Assembly (NCBI RefSeq): GCF_025152745.1
Contig: NZ_CP104040.1
Span: forward strand, 2,480,001-2,544,000
Reading direction: 5' to 3'
From: Rhizobium sp. WSM4643
GTDB lineage: Bacteria; Pseudomonadota; Alphaproteobacteria; Rhizobiales; Rhizobiaceae
DNA length: 64,000 nt
The notes beneath the pieces are model-generated. The model was not told the origin of the DNA and ran no database searches. It worked only from the letters and a program-made list of their open reading frames with translations. The position numbers and the translations under genes are program-made. Of this stretch, positions 1 through 8,358 are shown piece by piece (positions within the stretch are counted from its first letter, which is position 1; the number at the start of each line of letters is the position of its first letter).

Positions 1-1
1 C

Positions 2-118
2 AACGCGCTGCTTGGCGCCATCGGCCTCGGTGACGACTTTCCCGTCGTGCAGAAATCGGTGACGACGCTGCGCGACAACCTGCTGCGGTCAACGCAGGGC
101 GAAGCGGAGAAATCTTGA
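2..118 (+). CDS. C-terminal end of an unidentified protein (partial)
   Basis: An open frame runs in from the left edge and stops at TGA 116-118, giving the last 38 residues of a protein whose start lies outside the window. The tail is hydrophilic and probably helical, ending in GEAEKS. It contains no motif I can assign to a family. The next gene is on the other strand and ends 32 bases downstream, so this gene and the epoxide hydrolase converge. The frame is judged real because it is open from the edge and has normal codon use, but 38 codons is weak evidence. Confidence 0.5.
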   Translation, partial: NALLGAIGLGDDFPVVQKSVTTLRDNLLRSTQGEAEKS

Positions 119-149
119 TCGCGGCATCAGCCGCCTGATCCAGCTGGGT

Positions 150-1451
150 CTACTGCCGCAGCGGCCGGAACGCCGTCCTGAGCTCGGCAGTGAAAGCCAT
201 CGGCTGTTCCCAGGCGGCGAAATGACCGCCCTTCGGCAGCCGGTTATAGTGGATGAGCTTCGGATAGGCCCTCTCCGCCCAGCTCTGCGGCGCCTGGTAG
301 ATCTCATCGGGAAAAGCACTGACCGCCACCGGGATCTTGACGCCCCTGGGGTCGAAGAACCCGCCCGACGGATGGTGCGCATTGTCCCAATAGAGACGTG
401 CCGAGGAGATTGCTGTGTTCGTCAGCCAGTAGAGCGTGACGTTGTCGAGGATGTCGTCCTTCGTCAGCCCCTCGGGCTCTCCGTCGAAAACGCGGGCGAT
501 CATCCGGTAACTGCGGATGTCGTGATCGAGCATCCACGATGCAAGCCCGACCGGCGAGTCGACGATCCCGTAGAGCGTCTGCGGTCGGTTGTTCATCTCG
601 ATCGCATAACCCAGCCCATTCTTGTAGAAGTCGTCGAGCTGATCGAAGGCGCGCCTTTCGTCCGGCGAAAGGTCGGCCGGCGGCATGCCGCCGGCGGCAA
701 GAGCCTTGGCGACGTCAGCCGGAACCGTGGCCGCCATGTTCGTATGGATGCCGAGCAATCCCGGCGGCTCCTGCACCGCCATCAATTCGGTGACCGCGTT
801 GCCCCAGTCGCCACCCTGCGCCACGAACTTCGTGTAACCGAGACGTTGCATCAGCGTCACCCAGGCGTGCGCGATGCGCGGCGGGTTCCAGTTCCCCGAC
901 CCCGTCGGTTTCCCGGAAAAGCCGTAGCCCGGCAAAGACGGGATCACCACGTCAAATGCGTCCTCTTCGCTCCCGCCATGCGCTGTCGGATCGGTGAGCG
1001 GTTCGATGATCTTCAACTGCTCGATGATGGAGCCAGGCCATCCATGCGTGACGATCAGCGGCAGCGCATTTTTATGCTGGGAGCGCACGTGAATGAAGTG
1101 AATATCCAGCCCGTCGATCTCGGTGATGAACTGCGGCAGCGCATTGAGCCGCGCCTCCATCTTGCGCCAGTCGTAATCCGTCGCCCAATGCTTCGCGAGT
1201 TTCTGGATCGTTGCGAGCTGCACGCCCTGCGTATCATCCGCGACTGTCTCCTTGTCAGGCCAACGGGTGGCCGCGACGCGCCGGCGCAGATCGTCAAGCT
1301 GATCCTCGGGGAAATTGACGCTGAAGGGGCTAAGTCCGTCGCCGTTTGCCTGAGCACTACGCGTCCCGGCAAGCATGCTCATGGCTCCGGCGGCGGCTGT
1401 GGCGGCAAGCAGTTCGCGCCGCGTGGGCGCTGATAGGGATGTGGGTGGCAT
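150..1451 (-). CDS. Exported epoxide hydrolase (alpha/beta hydrolase, EHN domain)
   Basis: A 433-residue alpha/beta-hydrolase of the microsomal-type epoxide hydrolase family, which opens epoxides to diols through an ester intermediate. A twin-arginine signal is visible (Arg11-Arg12, then an alanine-rich stretch to about residue 35), so the folded protein should be exported by Tat. The N-terminal EHN domain covers about 40-135. HGWPGS at 136-141 supplies the oxyanion region, Asp215 in GGDWG is the expected nucleophile, and His410 in HFAAWEQP is the expected base. GGAGAGGAGAG lies just before the ATG and fixes the start. The physiological substrate cannot be read from the sequence. It is transcribed alone, divergent from the Nudix gene. 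Confidence 0.9.
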   Translation of the reverse strand: MPPTSLSAPTRRELLAATAAAGAMSMLAGTRSAQANGDGLSPFSVNFPEDQLDDLRRRVAATRWPDKETVADDTQGVQLATIQKLAKHWATDYDWRKMEARLNALPQFITEIDGLDIHFIHVRSQHKNALPLIVTHGWPGSIIEQLKIIEPLTDPTAHGGSEEDAFDVVIPSLPGYGFSGKPTGSGNWNPPRIAHAWVTLMQRLGYTKFVAQGGDWGNAVTELMAVQEPPGLLGIHTNMAATVPADVAKALAAGGMPPADLSPDERRAFDQLDDFYKNGLGYAIEMNNRPQTLYGIVDSPVGLASWMLDHDIRSYRMIARVFDGEPEGLTKDDILDNVTLYWLTNTAISSARLYWDNAHHPSGGFFDPRGVKIPVAVSAFPDEIYQAPQSWAERAYPKLIHYNRLPKGGHFAAWEQPMAFTAELRTAFRPLRQ

Positions 1452-1684
1452 GACGCTCTCCTCTCCGTTTGATCTGTTCGGAAACGGACGAAGATCGACT
1501 GACCGACCTCGTTCGCATCAGCAGGTCATTCGCGTCTGTCCGGGGACTATGCTCCCGGGCAACGTCGGGGGTCAACCTGCCCGGTCAGGCTATGCCTCGA
1601 CTGTCTCGATGGACGACTGGTCATTGCAAAGAGCCGTGGTTGCGGGCAGCATCGGCGCGAGATCGATGAGGCAGAGGAGAATGC

Positions 1685-2101
1685 ATGCCCGACATCGCGA
1701 TGGGCGTCTTGAGCCGGAACGGAACCGTTCTTCTGGCCAGGCGCAGTTCCGAGCGCAAGGTGGACCCGGATCGCTGGAGCCTCCCGGGCGGCCATATCGA
1801 AGAGGGCGAAGACGCCGAGACGGCAATGTTCCGGGAATTGATCGAAGAAATAGGCGTGACGCCGGAGCTCTGGCAGTTTGCAGGACGGTTCACCTCGGAA
1901 GACCCGCCCGAAGCATCCGCGACATTCCATGTCTATCACGTCGATAAATGGCAGGGCCAGCCGCGACTGATCGGTGACGAACACACCGAGCTCAGGTGGT
2001 TCACCGCCATCGCGATAGAAAAAGAAGCCAAATTAGCGCCGCCTCAGCTCACTGAAATTCTGGCAAATCTCGCCATGCGGGAAACAGGCACGCCCACTTA
2101 G
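1685..2101 (+). CDS. Nudix hydrolase
   Basis: A 138-residue protein consisting of one Nudix domain. The family cleaves nucleoside diphosphates linked to another group X, using Mg2+ bound by the Nudix helix. The full signature G-x5-E-x7-REUxEExGU fits residues 36-58 exactly, with Gly36, Glu42, Arg50, Glu51, Glu54, Glu55 and Gly57. AGAGGAGAATGC precedes the ATG. The protein has no extra domain. The acidic C-terminal half with an aromatic DKWQGQPRL segment resembles MutT-like housecleaning enzymes, but the substrate is not predictable. It stands alone, divergent from the epoxide hydrolase and convergent with the DUF3095 gene 37 bases downstream. Confidence 0.9.
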   Translation: MPDIAMGVLSRNGTVLLARRSSERKVDPDRWSLPGGHIEEGEDAETAMFRELIEEIGVTPELWQFAGRFTSEDPPEASATFHVYHVDKWQGQPRLIGDEHTELRWFTAIAIEKEAKLAPPQLTEILANLAMRETGTPT

Positions 2102-2138
2102 GTCCCTTGGGGGTCAAGGCGGTCTCGCCGGCTGAACC

Positions 2139-3200
2139 TCAGAGAACATGATGCTGGACGTCGCCAAGCGCGCCAGCCTCCATCATCTCGGCGGCCTTGG
2201 CATAACCGCCGCCCATTCCGTCAAGGAAATGCAGGTGCGAATCCGGGCTGCCTGATGGTACGAGGCAGGTCATCAGCGCATGGGACTGGCGATGCAGTCC
2301 GAAGTTCACCTCGCCGCGTGCCTTCGCCAGAAGAAGCATGGCTTCGACTCTGTCGATCTGTTCGGGCGTGCAGTCCAGCGTGAGGCGCAAACCGTCATCG
2401 AATTTGCGGAAATCCGAATGGGAAGCGACCTCCGACCAGCGTTTCGCATCGACACGCTTCCCGCTGCCTTTGGGCATGGCAATATCCCTGGGGGTGGCCA
2501 TATCCACGGGAACCGGATGAGATCGGTGCGACGGCGCATCGAAGACGGCAAGCACGCGCTTTGCCAGTGCTGCAAAGACCTCCGGGCTCGTATCGTCATT
2601 CGGCTCCACCAGCAGCGACAGGATCTCGCCCCGCTGGCTCGGGAACGGCGTCCAGTCGCAGCTCAGTCCGGTCAGATCCGGCTTCGTCGCGTAGCGTCCC
2701 GGCTTGACCAGATACCGGCCGCTCTTGATCTGCTGCTCTGCCCATTTGAGCCCTCCCCCTGCAAACATCGCATAGGTCGCGTTTTCCGAAGCCGCATAGC
2801 GCGCAACTCTTACGTCGCGCCCACTGTTGCGGATCTCGCGCACGGTGAGCAGCCCGATACGAAGGGTGAGACCGAGATCGCTTCTTGCAAAGCTCGCGAC
2901 CTGCCGTAACGTCGAGGTCGCGGCCATGATGCCGCGCGGCGGCAAGGCGAATGCCGCCCCGTCTCCACGAAACACGAAGGGGAAATCGAACGAACCCCAG
3001 GCATTACCGAGAGCGGCGATAACAGATGCGCCTGCGAAGTTGACATCTTCATAGCGTCCCGACTTGATCGCCAGCGTCGAGCTGACGACGTCGGTGATGC
3101 CGATCAGCCAATCCTCGGGCAGCGGCTCATAGACGGCTGGGTCGAGCACGAGCGAAAACTCGTCATAGGCCTGGCGTGGCTGGGCGTGGCTATTGATCAT
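2139..3200 (-). CDS. DUF3095 family protein
   Basis: A 353-residue soluble protein that I recognise as DUF3095, a family thought to be related to class III nucleotidyl cyclases. Residues near 30-55 (IGITDVVSSTLAIKSGRY) and the FRGDGAAFALP segment near 80-90 look like cyclase-type beta strands. Whether cyclic nucleotide is made is unknown. GGAGAACATGCC before the ATG at 3200 supports the start. The gene lies between the Nudix gene (convergent) and ohr, which is on the same strand and ends 116 bases upstream of this start. A shared transcript with ohr is possible but not shown. No signal peptide or membrane segment is seen. Confidence 0.75.
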   Translation of the reverse strand: MINSHAQPRQAYDEFSLVLDPAVYEPLPEDWLIGITDVVSSTLAIKSGRYEDVNFAGASVIAALGNAWGSFDFPFVFRGDGAAFALPPRGIMAATSTLRQVASFARSDLGLTLRIGLLTVREIRNSGRDVRVARYAASENATYAMFAGGGLKWAEQQIKSGRYLVKPGRYATKPDLTGLSCDWTPFPSQRGEILSLLVEPNDDTSPEVFAALAKRVLAVFDAPSHRSHPVPVDMATPRDIAMPKGSGKRVDAKRWSEVASHSDFRKFDDGLRLTLDCTPEQIDRVEAMLLLAKARGEVNFGLHRQSHALMTCLVPSGSPDSHLHFLDGMGGGYAKAAEMMEAGALGDVQHHVL

Positions 3201-3316
3201 GGCATGTTCTCCAGATCGGCAAGGTTCCGGTGCCTGCTACCTCAGGAAGGGGTCTGCCGGCCGATCGGCAGGCCTCCGCATCAAATCCTCTGGCGGTGAG
3301 GTCCGCCCTTCCCCGC

Positions 3317-3712
3317 TCAGGCAAGTGTGGTCTCGACGTCGATATTGCCGTGTGTCGCCTTGGAATAAGGGCAGATGCCATGGGCTGCCTCGATCAATTG
3401 CTGCGCAACGTCGTGATCGATGCCGGGCAGGCTGACATTGAGGCGCGCCCTGAGGAAGAAGGAGCCGTTGTCGGCGTTGAGAGTAATCTCCGCATCGACC
3501 TCGGGGCTGGCGGGCAGCGTGATCTTCCGCTGCGAAGCGGCAAGTTCGATGGCGCCGATATAGCAGGCCGACCAGGCGATGCCGAACAGGTTTTCGGCAG
3601 CCGGATGCGGTTGCGGCAGCTTGAGGTCGATCATGCCGTCGCTGCTGCGTGCAGAGCCGTTGCGGCCGCCGGAGATGTGGGTTTTGCCGGTAAAGAGAAG
3701 CTTCTCGGTCAA
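3317..3712 (-). CDS. ohr: Organic hydroperoxide resistance protein Ohr
   Basis: A 131-residue OsmC/Ohr-fold peroxidase. Ohr reduces fatty-acid and other organic hydroperoxides in the cytosol using a reactive cysteine and lipoyl-type reductants. The two family cysteines are present: Cys50 in the SACYIGAI helix (peroxidatic) and Cys114 in HGICPYS (resolving). The NGSARSSDG loop carries the conserved arginine. The length is normal for the family. No ohrR repressor gene is adjacent, which is unusual, but two perfect palindromes sit 30 and 87 bases upstream of the start and are good operator candidates. DUF3095 follows on the same strand. Confidence 0.93.
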   Translation of the reverse strand: MTEKLLFTGKTHISGGRNGSARSSDGMIDLKLPQPHPAAENLFGIAWSACYIGAIELAASQRKITLPASPEVDAEITLNADNGSFFLRARLNVSLPGIDHDVAQQLIEAAHGICPYSKATHGNIDVETTLA

Positions 3713-3741
3713 GGTGATATCCTTTCGCTTTATTATTTCAT

Positions 3742-3758
3742 ATCCGATTAAATCGGAT
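3742..3758. promoter_or_regulatory. Operator-like palindrome 1 upstream of ohr
   Basis: ATCCGATTAAATCGGAT is a perfect 17-base palindrome centred on 3750, beginning 30 bases before the ohr start codon. The same core recurs 56 bases further out. MarR-type OhrR repressors bind AT-rich palindromes of this size upstream of ohr, so autoregulatory binding by OhrR is the natural reading. No ohrR gene is present here, so the repressor would act from elsewhere. Confidence 0.65.
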
Positions 3759-3798
3759 GCGCTCTAATATGTCACACCAAAACCAATGTCAACACTAT

Positions 3799-3813
3799 TC
3801 CGATTTAATCGGA
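3799..3813. promoter_or_regulatory. Operator-like palindrome 2 upstream of ohr
   Basis: TCCGATTTAATCGGA is a perfect 15-base palindrome centred on 3806. It shares the CCGATT-N-AATCGG core and the trailing TGCG with the first site. The 56-base centre-to-centre spacing is a little over five helical turns, so two dimers could sit on similar faces of the DNA. Confidence 0.6.
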
Positions 3814-3983
3814 TGCGATCTGTTTCTTCAGCCAAACTCATTACATCAAGATAATTCTCAACGACAGCTATGCGAGCAGGCCGACCCGCTGCGCAAAGTC
3901 ACGTCTTGCTCGGGAACAGAGCCCTCTATAGGCTCTGCCGGGAAGCGCGAGGTGGCGCCGATGAAAAAGCCCGGAGAGATGCC

Positions 3984-4780
3984 ATGTCCTCCATAACGGC
4001 AGACAATGCGGGACAGTATGGCGACAGCCGGAAGCTCGCCGCAAGGGCTCGACTGCATAGCCAATACACCATCGCCAAGACGGCCTGGTTCCCATGGGTT
4101 GCGGCGCAGTTGCCCCTGAAGCCGGGCGATCGTGTCCTCGACGTCGGCTGCGGACCGGCCTGGTTCTGGGCAGCAACGGCAGGTCTGCTGCCGGAGAACC
4201 TTGACCTGACGCTCGCCGACCTTTCGCAAGGCATGGTCGACGAGGCGGTGGCACGCTGCAGCAGCCTGCCGTTCGGCTCGGTTCGGGGCTGCCAGGCCGA
4301 CGCCGCCGCGCTCCCCTTCAAAGATGGCGCCTTCGATGCCGTGGTCGCGATGCATATGCTCTATCACCTGCCCGACCCGGCCGCGGGCATCGCTGGCATG
4401 TCAAGAGTGCTGAGGCCGGGTGGCTTTCTTGCGGTCACAACCAACGGCGCCGGCAATATGCGCGAGATCTACGCGCTGACGACCGTATTCGGCAGTGCCC
4501 CATCCGATCCGGCTGCCGAAGCTTTCGGATATGACGCTGCCGAACGATTGATGCGCTCGCAGTTTGGAAACGTGACCATGTCGCAGCATCCGGCAAGCCT
4601 GCGGATCACTGACCCGAGGATGTATTCCTGGCGCTCACCTCCTATCCGCCCGGCGATGGCGCCGGCGAACCTCAACGCACCAGGTTCCGTCAAGCCATTG
4701 CCGATGCGTTCAGGCAATGCAACGGCGTGCTTGAGGTCCGCAGGGAGACCGCGCTGTTCCTCAGCAGAAAGGCGGCCTGA
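3984..4780 (+). pseudogene. Class I SAM-dependent methyltransferase, frameshifted
   Basis: Starting at ATG 3984 the reading frame encodes a methyltransferase with the SAM-binding motif VLDVGCGP near residues 49-56, an ADLSQGMV acidic-loop motif and the LPFKDGAFDAVV segment. At about 4614-4618 (GACCCGAGGATG) one base appears to be missing. The original frame then runs into arginine-rich nonsense, whereas the next frame continues sensibly (DVFLALTSYPPGDG to the end FLSRKAA) and stops at TGA 4778-4780. Restoring one G gives a protein of about 265 residues. The cause may be a true deletion or an assembly error. It lies divergent from ohr and convergent with the metalloprotease-like gene. Confidence 0.8.
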
Positions 4781-4806
4781 TCCGTATCGCGGTGTCTGCT
4801 GCGCCC

Positions 4807-5427
4807 TTACGACCGCGGCCGGCCGTCGTCGAACAGCGCGGCAAGCCACTGGTAGTATAGTGGCTGCTTCTCCCGTATCTGGTTGCGCGAATAAGGTGGC
4901 CGATCGATGTCGCCGAACAGGTAAACGCTGGCCGTGACCGCGAAGAATTCGTGACCATTGCTCATCATATAGGAATCGCCCGGCCAGACCCGCTTGCCGA
5001 TATCGAAGAATTGCGCGACATCGGTATTGCCGAATCCGCCCGGAAGCATCCGGTCGTGATAGGCATGCAGAAGTTCATGCAGGATGATCGGCTTGTCGGG
5101 CGCAAGACTTTTTACGCGCAGGTCGATGCCGGTCTTGCTGCTGTAGTGGCCGGGCCCCGTTTTTGCGGCGGCGGGGTTGGCCCAGATCCTGATCGTGCGC
5201 ATGAAGGTGAGGACATCGGGTTTCAGATTGACATGCTCGACGATATCGAGCTGCCGCTTGACGGCCGCGGCCATCTCCCGATCGGGCTCCGCGCCCTTGG
5301 CGTTGGTGAGATCGACCTCCCATCCGTGATAGGTGAAAACCAGCGGATCGGCCGCCGCCATTCCCGTGGCCGCGATCATGAAGATGATGGCGGCGCAGAG
5401 CGCCAGGATTTTCGAAATCGGTCTCAT
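4807..5427 (-). CDS. Secreted HExxH zinc-protease-like protein
   Basis: A 206-residue protein with a clear Sec signal peptide (basic MRPISK, hydrophobic 7-25, cleavage near AAADP). HELLH at 117-121 is a zinc-protease HExxH motif, and NGHEFFAVTASVYLFG at about 158-173 carries Glu160, a plausible third zinc ligand as in gluzincins. The mature enzyme would act in the periplasm or outside. I do not recognise a named family or substrate. The gene stops 26 bases from the end of the frameshifted methyltransferase, with which it converges. The fold assignment rests on the two motifs only. Confidence 0.75.
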   Translation of the reverse strand: MRPISKILALCAAIIFMIAATGMAAADPLVFTYHGWEVDLTNAKGAEPDREMAAAVKRQLDIVEHVNLKPDVLTFMRTIRIWANPAAAKTGPGHYSSKTGIDLRVKSLAPDKPIILHELLHAYHDRMLPGGFGNTDVAQFFDIGKRVWPGDSYMMSNGHEFFAVTASVYLFGDIDRPPYSRNQIREKQPLYYQWLAALFDDGRPRS

Positions 5428-5530
5428 GGCCCCTCCTCAACATGTCCCACGCGGACTGTTGCACAGGCAATGCGACGGCACAATCACATCATGTCGGCCA
5501 ACCTGCAGTTAACTAACCGCCACTATCCGT

Positions 5531-6030
5531 TCACGCCTCCACGCCCGAACGCATGCTCTGGAAGAAATCAACGAGCGGCCGCGGCGCCTGGTCGTTGAAG
5601 CACATGTCGAGGCCGGCGCCGATTGTGCGGCTGCATCTTCGCTGCGGGGAAGCATCGCCGCTTCGTAGGAGGCGAGTGCTGCCTCGATATCGTCCCGTCA
5701 GCAATGATCGCCTGCGCCAGTTCCGCCCCGTCGAGCATCGCCAGATTGACCTTCGCCGGCAAAGGGCGACATCAGATGCGCGGCATCGCCGATCAGCGTG
5801 AGGCCTGGCCTGCGCCCCCAGCGGTGGCCGGCTGGCGAGGCATAAAGCGGCTTTGCGATCAACGGCGCCTCGCTTCTAGCGATGAGGTCCACGAGCGAGG
5901 GATGCCAATCGCTGAAACGCTCCAGCACGTCCTCGCGCAGGCCAAGATGGGTTGTGCCGAAGCCGCCGTGCAGCCGCTGCTACGGATGTATCGGTCAGCA
6001 ATGCGGATCACCAGGAGATCCCGGCGCGCC
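5531..6030 (-). pseudogene. Relic of an FAD-dependent aromatic monooxygenase
   Basis: On the minus strand, fragments in different frames together make the C-terminal half of a flavoprotein hydroxylase. One frame reads LERFSDWHPSLVDLIARSE and then LTLIGDAAHLMSPFAGEG, the FAD-ribityl-binding GDAAH motif of this family. The next frame continues with VNLAMLDGAELAQAI. A further shift near 5620 gives a tail ending before the stop at 5531-5533. At least two frameshifts separate these pieces, and the N-terminal Rossmann half is missing. It therefore cannot make an enzyme. Substrate class cannot be told from what remains. Confidence 0.8.
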
Positions 6031-6035
6031 AGCAC

Positions 6036-6383
6036 TCAGACCTTTTCTTTTTTCCTGATTTTTTCTTTCGGTTCTACCGGTGCATCGGGCGTCGGCGCCA
6101 ACAGCTTGCGCAGTGACGAGATCTTGTCCTTCACCAGTGGCCGGAAACGCGTGGCGCGATAGGGCATGTCGGCCGCCCCATAACCTTCCGGCCCGTCATC
6201 ATTGCCGCGGTCGATCTCCGCGAGCTTCACCCCGATGAAGGTGCCGTCGATGTAATGGGTATATTCGCCCACCCAGCGGATCGTATAGATCTCGCCTTTG
6301 CGGATGAGCTGGTCGATGCTGACATGCTTGAAGGTATCATTGATGCAGACGACCTTCTGGCCGACATGGAAATCATAGCTCAT
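6036..6383 (-). CDS. Conserved small hypothetical protein
   Basis: A 115-residue protein beginning MSYDFHVGQKVVCI. The first 70 residues form an alternating pattern typical of a small beta-barrel, with the HVGQKVVCIND and GEIYTIRWVGEY segments. The C-terminus is a very basic tail (PKEKIRKKEKV) that could contact nucleic acid. I do not recognise a characterised family. GAGAGTTTGATCC precedes the ATG. The stop lies a few bases from the monooxygenase relic, so the basic tail may have been set by the old junction. Soluble, with no signal peptide. Confidence 0.7.
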   Translation of the reverse strand: MSYDFHVGQKVVCINDTFKHVSIDQLIRKGEIYTIRWVGEYTHYIDGTFIGVKLAEIDRGNDDGPEGYGAADMPYRATRFRPLVKDKISSLRKLLAPTPDAPVEPKEKIRKKEKV

Positions 6384-6523
6384 GGATCAAACTCTCGAAA
6401 CGGCAATCCGCCTGGCCGATCTATAGCGTGCCCTGCGGCGGGGATGAACCGTTTTCTCGCAGCCGGGCCCCGATTGCTGCGGCACCAGCCGCACCCATGC
6501 CGCACGCTTTAAGGTGGCATGCA

Positions 6524-7831
6524 TCAGTCGCAATAGGCCTTGCCGCTCTTGCGGGAGCGAAGATCGAAGTGGAAGTGGTTCCAGTGCTCCGGATTGCTGC
6601 CCGGCCCGAGTACGGTGTTGAAATAGCGGCAGCTGTCGCTGCGCACTGCCTTCAGCAACCGCCCCTCGCGCAGCGAGAACAGCCCCTTCTTGCGCACGTC
6701 GATCTCGTGGCCGTTCTTCAGCACGAACTTGCCGACGTCGATGGCGTTGCCGCGGGCGTGTTCCGACATGGGATTGTATTTCTGCCGGCTGTTGTTCATG
6801 CGCCGGCAGGAATAGCCGCCGAGCGGCTGGATCGTCTTGATGCCGCTCCAGTAGCGATAGCGGGCGGACGGTGCCAGCTCGTTCTTCACCCATTTGGCGA
6901 AAGCGAGCGTCACCTGGCAGTTCAGCGTCACGGCCGGGCGCACGCCGATATTGCCGGAAAGCCCCTTCAGCGACACCGGATAAGGCACCTGGCAGGCCGG
7001 CCCGTTCGAAATCGGCGGCTTGTCGTCGAAGAGGACGCCCATGCTCTTCAGCTCGCGCCGGCAGGCAAGCTCGGAGGACGGCATGACGCTGGGATCGACG
7101 GGCGCTGCCGGCTCACTCATCATCGGATTGTTCGGCCGCAGCATCGCGACCTCTTCGCTCTCGTCCTCTTCGGGAACACGGGTCGGCGCCACCACAGGGC
7201 TGCCGTCGTTCCAGGCAGGCGCCCGGCTCATCTGTGCCTCGGCCGCGGGCTGCGGCATTGGCTGCTGCGGGGGCTGGCGCATGGGCTGGTTGAGCTGCGT
7301 TGGACTATCGGTGCCGATGCCGTCGACAACCGGCTCGGTGGCGTTGCCCTCGGCGATCTGCTGCTGTTGTTCCTGCGCCAGACCGACGACCGGCTCGGCC
7401 CCGAGATCGTCATCCATGTTGACGCCGCCGGACGGGATCGCAAGCGCCTGCGTGCCGCCCCAGTTCTGGTTCTGCTGCGCTAAGGCCTCGTCGCTGTCGA
7501 TCATCGGCAGCTTGCCCCGCCGCGCCTGTGGCGCGGCTTGGGCGGCATGGCCGGTGCCGGCAAGGTTTGGCGTATCGAGATAATCGACCGGGCCCTGGCT
7601 ATTGCCAACGGGCGCGCTGGAAACCGGATAGGAGGCCTGGCTCTCCACCGGCGCCATGCGCACAGCAGGTGCCATGCGCGCTGCCCCCCGCGACGGCGAG
7701 ATCGAGCTGACCCTAGTGCCGTTGTCGACATTGGCCGGCGGCACCAGTCCGTCGCTGATCGAACAGGTCGTCAGCGCCGCCGAGAGGATAACGGGCAAAA
7801 GGGTTCGCCGAGGAAAGGAAACAAACGCCAT
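6524..7831 (-). CDS. Extensin-like (peptidase M15-related) envelope protein
   Basis: A 435-residue protein. Residues about 1-20 are a hydrophobic export signal with a lipobox-like LTTC, so it may be a lipoprotein. Residues 35-250 are a low-complexity Pro/Ala/Gln-rich linker. About 255-435 form the extensin-like C-terminal domain found in many alphaproteobacteria, with paired cysteines and the motifs HARGNAIDV and HWNHFHFDL. These match the metal-ligand pattern (H...D...HxH) of M15 D,D-carboxypeptidases. A role in peptidoglycan trimming or binding is likely but unproven. It is followed by the small basic-tailed gene on the same strand, 140 bases downstream. Confidence 0.85.
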   Translation of the reverse strand: MAFVSFPRRTLLPVILSAALTTCSISDGLVPPANVDNGTRVSSISPSRGAARMAPAVRMAPVESQASYPVSSAPVGNSQGPVDYLDTPNLAGTGHAAQAAPQARRGKLPMIDSDEALAQQNQNWGGTQALAIPSGGVNMDDDLGAEPVVGLAQEQQQQIAEGNATEPVVDGIGTDSPTQLNQPMRQPPQQPMPQPAAEAQMSRAPAWNDGSPVVAPTRVPEEDESEEVAMLRPNNPMMSEPAAPVDPSVMPSSELACRRELKSMGVLFDDKPPISNGPACQVPYPVSLKGLSGNIGVRPAVTLNCQVTLAFAKWVKNELAPSARYRYWSGIKTIQPLGGYSCRRMNNSRQKYNPMSEHARGNAIDVGKFVLKNGHEIDVRKKGLFSLREGRLLKAVRSDSCRYFNTVLGPGSNPEHWNHFHFDLRSRKSGKAYCD

Positions 7832-7943
7832 ACTCTTATCGCTTCCGCAGGCTGGCTGGGCAGTGACCGAAAGAACTCACTCCAAATTTAATAAAAAACG
7901 GTGAACGAAAGCTTACCCGCGCAATCTGAAGGCGATGAACGCG

Positions 7944-7967
7944 AAAAGGCCGCTCTCGCGGCCTTTT
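7944..7967. terminator. Rho-independent terminator (bidirectional)
   Basis: AAAAGGCCGC and GCGGCCTTTT form a perfect 10-base stem around a TCTC loop, with T tracts on both strands. It lies upstream of the extensin-like gene and just after the peroxidase relic as read leftwards, so it would end transcription coming from that relic. Confidence 0.8.
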
Positions 7968-8016
7968 CAAGGTTGAGTCACGAGGCCCAGCGCAGTTTCG
8001 CGCTGCGCGAGATCGG

Positions 8017-8358
8017 CTACCCATTCGTGAAATTGATCAGATCGGCCATGGTGAAATGACCCGCCACAGCGCTCGGCAATGTCGGCCGCCACTTCGGCCA
8101 TTGCGCCAGGAACGAGTGGCGATCCTCGCGGATGAGGCCGGCGAGGACCTCGGCAATGATCGTGCCGCCGACCGGTCCGAGATGCTGGCTATTCCCAGCT
8201 ATCTCCGCCTCGCGCAGGATGTAGAACCACAGCGGCGCGTTGCCGTTGAATATGCCGGGATGATCGATCAGCAATTTGCCACGCGCCTCCTTCCTCTCGG
8301 CATCCTCGCTGTCGAACATCGATCCCCAATGCAGGGGAACAGGCAGCGGCCATGCCAA
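8017..8358 (-). pseudogene. C-terminal relic of an animal-type haem peroxidase
   Basis: The frame encodes about 110 residues with NAPLWFYILREAEI, LGPVGGTIIAEVLAGLI and FTMADLINF, the characteristic last portion of bacterial members of the animal haem peroxidase family. The catalytic N-terminal half, including the distal and proximal histidines, is absent. Immediately upstream the sequence no longer resembles the family. The piece has an in-frame ATG but no convincing ribosome-binding site. It is read as a truncated, inactive remnant followed by a strong terminator at 7944-7967. Confidence 0.75.
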
